A stretch of DNA of 5,770 nt from Lysobacterales bacterium CG_4_10_14_3_um_filter_64_11 (GCA_002782905.1 PFJA01000074.1:1-5770), one strand, 5' to 3'; shown: positions 1 to 5,770, counted from the first letter of the stretch. A program made the numbers and translations. The notes: generated by a model not told the origin, from the sequence alone.

Positions 1-630
1 TCCAGCTCGGTGTATGGCGCCAACCGCAAATTGCCATTCTCGGTCGAAGACCCGGTCGACCATCCGGTGAGCCTGTACGCAGCCACCAAGAAAGCCAACG
101 AGCTGATGGCGCACACCTACAGCCATTTGTTTGGACTGCCAACCACCGGACTGCGTTTCTTCACGGTTTACGGGCCGTGGGGCCGGCCGGACATGGCGCT
201 GTTCCTGTTCACGCGCAAGATTCTCGCTGGCGAACCGATCGACGTGTTCAACAACGGTCATCACCGCCGCGATTTCACCTACATCGACGACATCGTCGAG
301 GGCGTGATCCGCACCCTCGACCGCGTGCCGCAAGCCGACCCGGACTACGACCCGCCCTCGCCCACCCCGGCGCGTTCGGCCGCACCGTATCGGGTTTACA
401 ACATCGGCAGCCACCAGCCAGTGGAGTTGCTGCGTTACATCGAACTGCTGGAACAATGCCTCGGCCGCAAGGCGGAACGCCGCCTGCTGCCACTGCAACC
501 GGGCGACGTGCCGGACACCTTTGCCGACGTCGAAGCGTTGCAACGTGACACCGGTTACACACCGGCCACGCCGATTGCCGAAGGCATTTCCCGCTTCGTT
601 GCCTGGTACCGCGCGTTCTACCGCGTTTGA
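1..630 (+). CDS. NAD-dependent sugar-nucleotide epimerase, UDP-glucuronate 4-epimerase type (5' end cut off)
   Basis: This is a cytoplasmic extended short-chain dehydrogenase/reductase. It probably interconverts UDP-glucuronate and UDP-galacturonate with bound NAD, supplying a sugar for the polymer. The frame is open from base 1 and ends at TGA 628-630, giving 209 visible residues. The family is usually about 330-340 residues, so roughly 120 N-terminal residues, including the Rossmann GxxGxxG, lie outside. Seen here, numbered from base 1: SSSVYG (1-6) with the active-site serine region, the catalytic YxxxK (Tyr26, Lys30) inside SLYAATKKANE, the RFFTVYGPWGRPDMA block (52-66), RRDFTYIDD (89-97), YNIG (133-136) and QPGDVPDTFAD (166-176). 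These blocks match the CapI/LpsL/WbnF group closely. The proline-rich stretch around 115-130 is normal for that group. A related 4-epimerase with another UDP-sugar substrate is the main alternative. It is separated from the next gene by 88 bases containing a terminator-like hairpin. Confidence 0.93.
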   Translation, partial: SSSVYGANRKLPFSVEDPVDHPVSLYAATKKANELMAHTYSHLFGLPTTGLRFFTVYGPWGRPDMALFLFTRKILAGEPIDVFNNGHHRRDFTYIDDIVEGVIRTLDRVPQADPDYDPPSPTPARSAAPYRVYNIGSHQPVELLRYIELLEQCLGRKAERRLLPLQPGDVPDTFADVEALQRDTGYTPATPIAEGISRFVAWYRAFYRV

Positions 631-642
631 GGCTACCTGCGC

Positions 643-667
643 GCCACTCAACGTCTCCAGCAGTGGC
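643..667 (+). promoter_or_regulatory. Leader hairpin upstream of the terminator-like stem
   Basis: GCCACT (643-648) and AGTGGC (662-667) are perfect inverted copies and form a 6-bp stem with a 13-base loop. The hairpin sits between the epimerase stop codon and the terminator-like stem, which begins three bases later. Together they resemble an attenuator leader or a 3'-end-stabilising structure. It was found by eye, and a stem this short can arise by chance in GC-rich DNA. Confidence 0.35.
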
Positions 668-669
668 CG

Positions 670-696
670 GAACGCGATGTGATCCGCGTTCTTTTT
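670..696 (+). terminator. Putative intrinsic terminator or attenuator between the epimerase and export genes
   Basis: GAACGCG (670-676) pairs perfectly with CGCGTTC (685-691) to give a 7-bp stem and an 8-base loop, and five T bases follow directly (692-696). G669 could add a G-U pair with T692. This is the layout of a Rho-independent terminator on the + strand, though both stem and T-run are short. It lies only 22 bases before the export gene's start codon, so a promoter can hardly fit after it. It may therefore work as a partial terminator or attenuator that lowers expression of the export genes relative to the epimerase, rather than as a true operon end. Confidence 0.5.
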
Positions 697-706
697 GATG
701 CCTCCT

Positions 707-712
707 GGGGAG
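707..712 (+). promoter_or_regulatory. Shine-Dalgarno site that decides the export gene start
   Basis: GGGGAG lies six bases before ATG 719-721, which is ideal spacing. It favours this start over the in-frame TTG at 695 and ATG at 698, which would translate the ribosome binding site itself and place extra residues ahead of the lipoprotein signal. CTCC at 702-705 is complementary to GGAG at 709-712, so the site could fold into a small 4-bp hairpin. Confidence 0.75.
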
Positions 713-718
713 AAACTC

Positions 719-1339
719 ATGCGACTGATTCGTGCTTTTGGCGTGTTGTGTCTGGCGGTGTTGCTGGGTGCCTGCGCGTCCACCGGAACCCGCTCGGCCG
801 GCGCGCCGCCGGCACCGACGACGGCGGCGGTGGCCGCCTATCAAATTGGCGTCGATGACGTCGTGCAGGTGTCGGTGTGGCGCAACCCGGAGTTGGGCAT
901 CACGGTGCCGGTGCGACCGGACGGGATGATCTCGGTGCCATTGATTGGCGATGTCGCAGCCGGTGGCCGCACCCCGTCGCAGGTGGCCGAAGAAATCCAG
1001 CAACGGCTGGCTACCTATGTCCGCGACCCCCAAGTAGCGGTCATCCTCACCGACCTGCGCAGTCACGAATACCTCTCACGCGTACGGGTAACCGGCGCCG
1101 TGCGACAGCCGGTGTCGATTCCGTTTCGCCAGGGCATGACCGTGCTCGATGCGGTGTTGGCGGCCGGCGGGTTGACCGAGTTCGCTGCGCCCGATCGCTC
1201 CGCGCTGTATCGCAAAGTTGGTGATGGCAGCCGCAGTTATGCCGTGCGTCTCGACCGGATTCTCAGTCGCGGCGATCTGTCGACCAACTTCCAGGTAGCG
1301 CCTGGCGATGTGATTACGGTACCGGAACGGGTGCTATGA
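719..1339 (+). CDS. Short Wza/GumB-like polysaccharide export lipoprotein (OPX family)
   Basis: This is a periplasm-facing, outer-membrane-anchored protein that would form the ring through which EPS leaves the cell. It has 206 residues. Residues 1-18 are a lipoprotein signal with lipobox LGAC, so Cys19 is the predicted lipidation site. Residue +2 is Ala rather than Asp, which suits sorting to the outer membrane. A polysaccharide-export (Poly_export) domain spans about 40-112 (YQIGVDDVVQVSVW, then VPVRPDG and VRDPQVAVIL). One SLBB-like domain follows (about 121-175, with VTGAVRQP and LDAVLAAGGLTEF), ending in VAPGDVITVPE (193-203). It stops there, without the second SLBB and C-terminal pore helix of E. 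coli Wza, so it is of the short class. The sequence resembles the export protein of PEP-CTERM-associated EPS loci. The ATG at 719 is chosen because of the GGGGAG six bases before it. Its stop overlaps the next start as ATGA. Confidence 0.93.
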   Translation: MRLIRAFGVLCLAVLLGACASTGTRSAGAPPAPTTAAVAAYQIGVDDVVQVSVWRNPELGITVPVRPDGMISVPLIGDVAAGGRTPSQVAEEIQQRLATYVRDPQVAVILTDLRSHEYLSRVRVTGAVRQPVSIPFRQGMTVLDAVLAAGGLTEFAAPDRSALYRKVGDGSRSYAVRLDRILSRGDLSTNFQVAPGDVITVPERVL

Positions 1340-2910
1340 ACCAAAGCGCGGGCGACTGGCCCATCATTGAAAGCCAGTCTTCATTGCTCAGCGTGTTGCC
1401 GGTTGCGCTGGAAGAATCACGCCGACGCATGGTGTTGATCGCGGCGATTTTTGCGCTGCTTGCACTGAGCACGCTGGCGCTGGGGATTGCATTGCCCAAG
1501 CGCTACTCGGCAACCACCAGTATTCTGGTCGAGCAGAGCAACATCATCGGCCCATTGATGGAAGGGCGGGCCGTTCCGACCGGCGTGGTCAATCGCGCCG
1601 GTATCGCGCGGCAAGTGGCGTTCAGCCGCAAGGTCATGAATGAAATACTGGAAGCCGGCGGCTGGCTCGCGGAACAACCGAGTGCGCTGGAGCGAGACAA
1701 GCTGAGCGAACGGATTTCCGATCGAACCGATATCTCCAACCCACGCCCGAACCTGATCCAGATCACCTACACCGATCCCGATCCCAAGCGAGCGTTCGTG
1801 GTAACCGAAAAGTTTGCCGAGTTGGTGATCAATGAGAGCTTGGCTACCAAGGAGCGCGAGAGCCGCGACGCCTATGAGTTCATCGACTCGCAGGTGCGGC
1901 AATACCACGCCAAGCTGACTGAGGCGGAGGCGAATCTGGAGCGTTATCGGCGCGAGAATCCGGACGCCCGCCCCGGCATCGATGCCGATGTCAATGCACG
2001 GATCGGCGAGTTGCGACGGCAGATCGAAACCTCACGCATGGAGCTGGTGGACCTGCAATCTACCGAAGCATCGCTGCGCTCGCAGCTCAGTGGTGAAAGC
2101 GAGATATCGATGGTGCAAACCCGTGCCGGCCAGTTCCGGGCGCGGCTGGCGGAGTTGCAAAGCGAACGTGACCGCTTGTTGCTCAACTATACCGAACAGC
2201 ACCCGGACGTGGTTCGCACACAACATCAGATTGCTGACCTGCAGGAAGACCTGCGCCGTGAAGATGAACGTGCGCAGACGCGGCTGACCGATGCGCCAAC
2301 CGTTCTTGATGGCTCGGCGTCCTATAACCCGCTGTACGGCGAACTCAAGAGCAAGCTCGCCGATGTCGGCAGCCGCAGTGCGGCGGCCCTGTCGCGCATT
2401 GCCACCGGTGAGACCATGCTGGCACAGGAAATCGAACGCAGCGGTCGTATTGCCGCATCGGAAAGTTCGCTGGCTGAGCTCACCCGCGATTACGAAGTGA
2501 ACCGCGACCTGTATCAGGATTTGCTCAAGCGCCGCGAAAACGCGCGGGTTTCGATGAATCTCGATGCCGAACGGCGTGGGCTCAGCTTCCGCATCCAGGA
2601 GCCGGCCACGGTGCCGCTGCGTCCCAGTGGCTTGCGCCTGCTGCATGTTGCCAGCGCGGGCCTGCTGTTGGCAATTGCCACACCGTTGGCGTTGTTGTTT
2701 GGCTTGATCAAGTTCGATCCGCGCGTACGTTCCGCGTTGCGCATCGAGCGCGAAGCAGGACTTCCTTTGCTGGGTTCGGTTCCCTCGTATCGCACACGTG
2801 TGCAGCGCTCACGCACCACCCGCAGGATAGCGATGGCGGCAGTGCTGGTCGCGACCGTACCAATCGCCTACTTTCTTGTATTCACGCTCAAGCTGACGCA
2901 TACGCTATGA
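1336..2910 (+). CDS. Wzz/GumC-like polysaccharide chain-length determinant (PCP family)
   Basis: This is an inner-membrane polysaccharide co-polymerase that would set chain length and link polymerisation to export. It has 524 residues. After a cytoplasmic N-terminus, TM1 is at about 33-53, followed by a Wzz domain (about 54-170, with RYSATTSILVEQ and ITYTDPDPKRAF). A long charged helical or coiled-coil region covers about 165-310 and resumes at about 335-400. NYTEQHPDVV (284-293) and DYEVNRDLYQDLLKRR (385-400) match the GNVR-type region, and the proline motif before TM2 is EPATVPLRPSG (422-432). TM2 is at about 436-458. A cytoplasmic stretch (459-497, with GLPLLGSVPS) and a third hydrophobic segment (about 498-517) follow. 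This layout fits the PEP-CTERM-locus chain-length subfamily. No kinase domain is fused; the P-loop partner is the next gene. The start overlaps the export gene stop as ATGA, with GGAA at 1324-1327 as a weak ribosome site, so coupling is likely. Confidence 0.93.
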   Translation: MNQSAGDWPIIESQSSLLSVLPVALEESRRRMVLIAAIFALLALSTLALGIALPKRYSATTSILVEQSNIIGPLMEGRAVPTGVVNRAGIARQVAFSRKVMNEILEAGGWLAEQPSALERDKLSERISDRTDISNPRPNLIQITYTDPDPKRAFVVTEKFAELVINESLATKERESRDAYEFIDSQVRQYHAKLTEAEANLERYRRENPDARPGIDADVNARIGELRRQIETSRMELVDLQSTEASLRSQLSGESEISMVQTRAGQFRARLAELQSERDRLLLNYTEQHPDVVRTQHQIADLQEDLRREDERAQTRLTDAPTVLDGSASYNPLYGELKSKLADVGSRSAAALSRIATGETMLAQEIERSGRIAASESSLAELTRDYEVNRDLYQDLLKRRENARVSMNLDAERRGLSFRIQEPATVPLRPSGLRLLHVASAGLLLAIATPLALLFGLIKFDPRVRSALRIEREAGLPLLGSVPSYRTRVQRSRTTRRIAMAAVLVATVPIAYFLVFTLKLTHTL

Positions 2911-3653
2911 ATGACGAACCCGTCAAATCGCAGGCTGCGTCCGCGCGTGAGTATCCGCACGTGCCGCCGGGGCGTTCGATCGCGCGCATGGATCAGCAAA
3001 CAGCGCTCACGCCGGTGCAGATGGATGCGCGATCGCTGATCCATCGCAGCAGCGACGCCAAGGTGAGTGTCGAAGCATTCCGCGAATTGCGCACCCGCCT
3101 GTTGACCATGGCGAGCGGCAATTTTGTCACCATGGTGGCATCGGTGAGCCGCGGCAGTGGCGGCAGCTTCGTGGCGCGCAACCTTGCTGCTGCCATGGCG
3201 TTTGATGAAGCAAAAAGCGCATTGCTGATCGATTGTGACCTGCGCCATCCAACGCAACACCTCACCCTGCAGATCGATCCGGAACACGGTGGATTGATCG
3301 ATCTGCTGGAGGCCGATCAGGCTCAGATAGCCGACGCGCTCTACCCGACCGGCGTACCGCGCCTGCGCGTGCTTCCCGCCGGAAAGACGCGGGAGATTGG
3401 TACCGAATATTTCACTTCGGTGCGCATGCGGCTGTTGATTGATTCACTGCGCAGCCGCTATCCCGACCGCTACATATTTCTTGACAGCCCACCCGTACGT
3501 GGCGGGCCGGACGCTCGCATTCTTGCCGAGCTGGCCGATGTGGTCGTGCTGGTTGCCGGTTACGGCCGCGACACGCCTGCGGCCATTGCCCAGGCGGCCG
3601 CCAATTTCGACCCCGGCAAGTTTGCTGGCGTGGTGTTCAACGAGGGGGTGTGA
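2907..3653 (+). CDS. CpsD/BY-kinase-like P-loop protein with degenerate Walker A, probable pseudokinase
   Basis: This is a cytoplasmic protein of the bacterial tyrosine-kinase (CpsD/CapB, MinD-related) fold, 248 residues, expected to dock on the chain-length protein. Seen: the EAFRELRTRL segment (56-65) that precedes the P-loop in this family; the P-loop region ASVSRGSGGSF (78-88); Walker A' LLIDCDLRHP (106-115, Asp109 and Asp111); and Walker B IFLDSPP (190-196, Asp193). The family P-loop normally ends GxGKS/T, but here it reads G83-S-G-G86-S87, with glycine in place of the nucleotide-binding lysine. The protein ends at GVVFNEGV, and no C-terminal tyrosine cluster exists. Tyrosine autophosphorylation is therefore unlikely; a structural or regulatory role in chain-length control is my inference. 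I recall similar lysine-less homologues in EPS loci of Xanthomonadales, but I cannot verify this here. ATG 2907 overlaps the previous stop as ATGA. Met28 (2988) is a weaker alternative start. Confidence 0.88.
   Translation: MNDEPVKSQAASAREYPHVPPGRSIARMDQQTALTPVQMDARSLIHRSSDAKVSVEAFRELRTRLLTMASGNFVTMVASVSRGSGGSFVARNLAAAMAFDEAKSALLIDCDLRHPTQHLTLQIDPEHGGLIDLLEADQAQIADALYPTGVPRLRVLPAGKTREIGTEYFTSVRMRLLIDSLRSRYPDRYIFLDSPPVRGGPDARILAELADVVVLVAGYGRDTPAAIAQAAANFDPGKFAGVVFNEGV
3642..3648 (+). promoter_or_regulatory. Shine-Dalgarno site for the beta-barrel gene
   Basis: GAGGGGG lies inside the last codons of the P-loop gene, six bases before ATG 3655-3657. A second possible start, ATG 3670, has its own GAGG at 3659-3662 seven bases upstream, so the exact start is not settled. 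Both leave the signal peptide intact. Confidence 0.6.
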
Positions 3654-3654
3654 G

Positions 3655-4977
3655 ATGCGAGGCGAATCAATGCAATCACGCGACCACGGGCGATTGGCGG
3701 TGCTCGCTTCGGCATTGCTTTTGGCGCTGGCGTGGCCAGCCGCAGCGGTCGACGTCGATTACCAGATTGGCCTGTCAACGCTGAGCAGCAACAACATCGG
3801 GCTGAGCAACACCGATACCGTGGACGAAACGGTGCTGTCGCCGACGTTGCGGTTCGACGTTGTGCAGGCGGGCTCGGTGTTGAATCTGAAAGCGCGTGGC
3901 GAATACCAGTATCTGGATTATCTCGACGACACATTCAGTAACGAGTCGCGCAGCGAGTTTGCCGGTCAGTTGCAGTGGGCGCTGGCGCCGCAGCGGCTGC
4001 ATTTCGTGGTCGAGGACTACCTGAGTAGCCAGCCCACCGATGTGCTCACCGCCTTCACTCCGGGCAATCAGCAGCAGGTCAACGTATTCACCGCAGGGCC
4101 ACGATTTTTTGCACGCCTTGGCGAGGTGACGCGCGTGCAAGCTGAATTGCGATACAGCAACACCTGGGCCGAGAAGACCAAGGAATTCAATGGCGATCGT
4201 TATGCTGCGGCGGCACGGCTGTTGCGTGACATTGATCCCTCACGGCATGCGGGGATAAACGCTGAAGTGTCGCAGGTGACCTTTGACCGTGCGCAATCGG
4301 TGGATTACCAGCGCTACGATGCGTTTGCCTCATACGATGAAGAGCGTGAACGCCTCACCCTGGGTGTCGATCTGGGCTACTCCCGGCTCAATCGCGATGA
4401 TGGCCGATCCAACGACTCCGCCCCCTTGCTGCGCGCCAAGCTCGAATGGGCCATCGGCAGCCGCAGCACCCTGAGTGCGAACATCGATTACGAGTTTGCC
4501 GATGCAGCGGGCGACGTGGCATCGCGTGCCAGCCTGGTCGATGGCCCGATCATCGCTACCCTCAGCAACGCCGAATTGCTGGCCAATGCCGAGGTTTTCC
4601 GCCAGACCCGTATCGCGGCGGGCTATCGCTATGCCGGCGAGCGCTGGAGCGCGCAAGCCAGTCCCTACTACCAGCGCATCACCTATCAGGATGCGTTGAC
4701 GCCGGATCAGAGCAGTCGCGGCGGTTTCGCCGCTGCCGATGTGCGCCTGCGTCCGCGCCTCACCCTGGGCGCACAGGTGGTTTACGAGCGGCGACGATTC
4801 GCTACCGTCGATCGCCGGGTCGATCGCGATTACTCCGTGCAACTGACCCTGGCGCAGGAAGTTACCCGCCACTGGCTGGCACGGCTTGGCACACAGCGGC
4901 GCGAACGCAACAGCGTCGATCGCCTGCAAAGCTACAACGAGAACCAGATTTTCATCGATGTGATCTGGCGCCGGTGA
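3655..4977 (+). CDS. Outer-membrane beta-barrel protein of an EPS export locus (EpsL/VpsM-like role)
   Basis: This is a 440-residue predicted outer-membrane protein. Residues 1-31 form a Sec signal peptide: a charged N-terminus, a hydrophobic core of about 14-27, and WPAAA before a likely cleavage after Ala31. The mature part, about 409 residues, is dominated by alternating polar/hydrophobic strands with aromatic residues at strand ends (for example LKARGEYQYLDYL, VQAELRYSNTW, RLTLGVDLGYSRL, IAAGYRYAGERWSAQASPYY, LTLGAQVVYERRRF). The size fits a barrel of roughly 16-18 strands. No enzymatic motif is visible. It resembles the uncharacterised beta-barrel proteins in PEP-CTERM/EPS loci. Its likely job is the outer-membrane exit pore for the polymer, working with the short export lipoprotein. 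It ends in IDVIWRR rather than the usual terminal Phe. ATG 3655 is chosen for the GAGGGGG six bases upstream; ATG 3670 is the alternative. The gene starts one base after the previous stop. Confidence 0.85.
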   Translation: MRGESMQSRDHGRLAVLASALLLALAWPAAAVDVDYQIGLSTLSSNNIGLSNTDTVDETVLSPTLRFDVVQAGSVLNLKARGEYQYLDYLDDTFSNESRSEFAGQLQWALAPQRLHFVVEDYLSSQPTDVLTAFTPGNQQQVNVFTAGPRFFARLGEVTRVQAELRYSNTWAEKTKEFNGDRYAAAARLLRDIDPSRHAGINAEVSQVTFDRAQSVDYQRYDAFASYDEERERLTLGVDLGYSRLNRDDGRSNDSAPLLRAKLEWAIGSRSTLSANIDYEFADAAGDVASRASLVDGPIIATLSNAELLANAEVFRQTRIAAGYRYAGERWSAQASPYYQRITYQDALTPDQSSRGGFAAADVRLRPRLTLGAQVVYERRRFATVDRRVDRDYSVQLTLAQEVTRHWLARLGTQRRERNSVDRLQSYNENQIFIDVIWRR

Positions 4978-4982
4978 TTGCC

Positions 4983-5770
4983 ATGAACGGTATGGATAGC
5001 GAGCCCACCTTGAAGCCACCGCCGCGCCCGAGCGTGGCGCTGATGTATCACGCATTGTCTGGCGTCGATGCGCGTGGTCAGGACCCCCATTACACCCTGA
5101 GCGAGGCATTCTTCCGCGAGCATCTGGCGCAGATAGCTGCACAGACCGGCGGCGGCATCAGTGCGCGCGACTGGCTTGAGTCACATGCAGGCGCGGGGGC
5201 GCTGATCACGTTCGATGACGGCCATGTGAGCAATCATCGGGTGGCGCTGCCAGCATTGTGCGAGTTCGGCATGCGTGCGGATTTTTTCATCAATCCGGCG
5301 AGCGTCGGGCATCCGGGATTTGTCGATTGGTCGGATTTGCGCGAAATGTCGGCATCCGGCATGTCGATTCAGTCGCACGGTTACGACCATCAGTTTCTGA
5401 CCGACCTCTCGCCAAAGCGCCTGCGTGAATCGCTGTATGCGGCACGCATGGAAATTGAAGACCGCGTTGGCACTCCGGTAAGCCTGTTGGCGCCACCCGG
5501 CGGGCGAGTACCGGGTAATTTGCTGGCAATCGCCCGGGAGTGCGGATATGCACGGGTGTTTGCGTCGCATCCGGGGCGTCTGCGCGCGCACGATGAGCGC
5601 ACGATTCTGCCGCGCCTGGCGGTGACGGCACGCTGCGATTCCGCCACGGTATCGCGTTGGCTCAGCGGCAAACGTTCCGCCCTGCTCCGCCTGCAACTGC
5701 GCTACCACGCGCTGGCTGCGGCCAAGCGCACGCTTGGCAACGCATTGTATGAACGGACCCGCGCACGCCT
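4983..5770 (+). CDS. NodB-type polysaccharide deacetylase (3' end cut off)
   Basis: This reading frame stays open from ATG 4983 to the right edge, giving 262 visible residues. It is a carbohydrate esterase 4 (NodB) family protein that would remove N- or O-acetyl groups from the polysaccharide or its precursor. Seen: VALMYHAL (18-25), the start of the fold; motif 1 ITFDDG (75-80), with catalytic-base and metal Asp78-Asp79; motif 2 SHGYDH (131-136), with metal ligands His132 and His136; motif 3 APPGGR (170-175); then ARECGYARVFAS, as in the last strands of this family. A basic, Leu/Ala-rich tail (about 218-262) follows and is probably near the true C-terminus. No signal peptide or membrane segment is visible at the N-terminus, so the protein may stay in the cytoplasm. 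The DUF3473 extension of exosortase-locus deacetylases is not seen. The start is five bases after the barrel gene stop, with only a weak ribosome site (CGGTGA, 4972-4977). ATG 4992 is an alternative. Confidence 0.9.
   Translation, partial: MNGMDSEPTLKPPPRPSVALMYHALSGVDARGQDPHYTLSEAFFREHLAQIAAQTGGGISARDWLESHAGAGALITFDDGHVSNHRVALPALCEFGMRADFFINPASVGHPGFVDWSDLREMSASGMSIQSHGYDHQFLTDLSPKRLRESLYAARMEIEDRVGTPVSLLAPPGGRVPGNLLAIARECGYARVFASHPGRLRAHDERTILPRLAVTARCDSATVSRWLSGKRSALLRLQLRYHALAAAKRTLGNALYERTRAR

Noticed and set aside
337..390. Proline-rich stretch in the epimerase as a possible insertion
   Set aside because: UDP-glucuronate 4-epimerases normally carry a variable Pro/Ser/Ala loop just before the YNIG motif, so this is ordinary.
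695..718. Earlier starts (TTG 695 or ATG 698) for the export lipoprotein
   Set aside because: They would translate the Shine-Dalgarno sequence and have no ribosome site of their own. ATG 719 gives a normal lipoprotein signal.
275..1066. Long minus-strand open frame of 263 codons across the epimerase end and export gene
   Set aside because: It lies opposite two well-supported genes, crosses their intergenic gap, is rich in Arg/His/Gly as expected from the complement of GC-rich coding DNA, and shows no recognisable domain.
1226..1236. Repeated GGCAGCCGCAG strings (1226, 2369 and 4456) as a possible dispersed repeat
   Set aside because: They fall inside coding sequence, encode the common residues Gly-Ser-Arg-Ser, and have no flanking similarity, so codon bias explains them.
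3439..3654. Upstream in-frame extension of the beta-barrel gene, starting at 3439
   Set aside because: It would overlap the P-loop gene by more than 200 bases and bury the signal peptide inside the protein. ATG 3655 has a good ribosome site and gives a normal Sec signal.
4330..5142. Long minus-strand open frame of 270 codons opposite the beta-barrel and deacetylase genes
   Set aside because: Both + strand genes have clear family features. The minus-strand product has no motif or signal, so it is a by-product of GC-rich codon use.
5181..5708. Minus-strand open frame of 175 codons near the right edge
   Set aside because: It is the complement of the deacetylase catalytic region, whose motifs (TFDDG, SHGYDH, APPGGR) are clear on the + strand.

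Overview
The window is a stretch of an exopolysaccharide (EPS) synthesis and export locus, with every supported gene on the + strand. The base composition is GC-rich, the protein sequences look proteobacterial, and there is a lipoprotein plus an outer-membrane beta-barrel, so the source is a Gram-negative bacterium. My best guess, from remembered protein similarity only, is a gammaproteobacterium near the Xanthomonadales or Nevskiales.

Layout. Positions 1-630 hold the C-terminal two thirds of a nucleotide-sugar epimerase of the UDP-glucuronate 4-epimerase type. An 88-base gap (631-718) holds two tandem hairpins, the second followed by a T-run like an intrinsic terminator, and then a clear ribosome binding site. 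Next come a short Wza/GumB-like export lipoprotein (719-1339), a Wzz/GumC-like chain-length protein (1336-2910), a BY-kinase-like P-loop protein (2907-3653), an outer-membrane beta-barrel protein (3655-4977), and a NodB-type polysaccharide deacetylase that runs off the right edge (4983-5770). The last five genes overlap by 4 bases (ATGA, twice) or are separated by 1 and 5 bases, so they look like one translationally coupled operon. No tRNA, rRNA, CRISPR array or mobile element is visible.

How it fits together. The epimerase supplies a sugar nucleotide, probably UDP-galacturonate. The chain-length protein and the P-loop protein would control polymer length and export at the inner membrane. The export lipoprotein and the beta-barrel would form the periplasmic and outer-membrane exit path. 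The deacetylase would modify the sugar. The export, chain-length and P-loop proteins resemble the subfamilies found in PEP-CTERM/exosortase EPS loci, but no exosortase gene or PEP-CTERM protein lies in the window.

The most notable features are the P-loop protein, which has lost the Walker A lysine and lacks a C-terminal tyrosine cluster, and the attenuator-like leader, which leaves no room for a promoter between the putative terminator and the export gene. The system as a whole belongs to a recognisable class rather than a new one.
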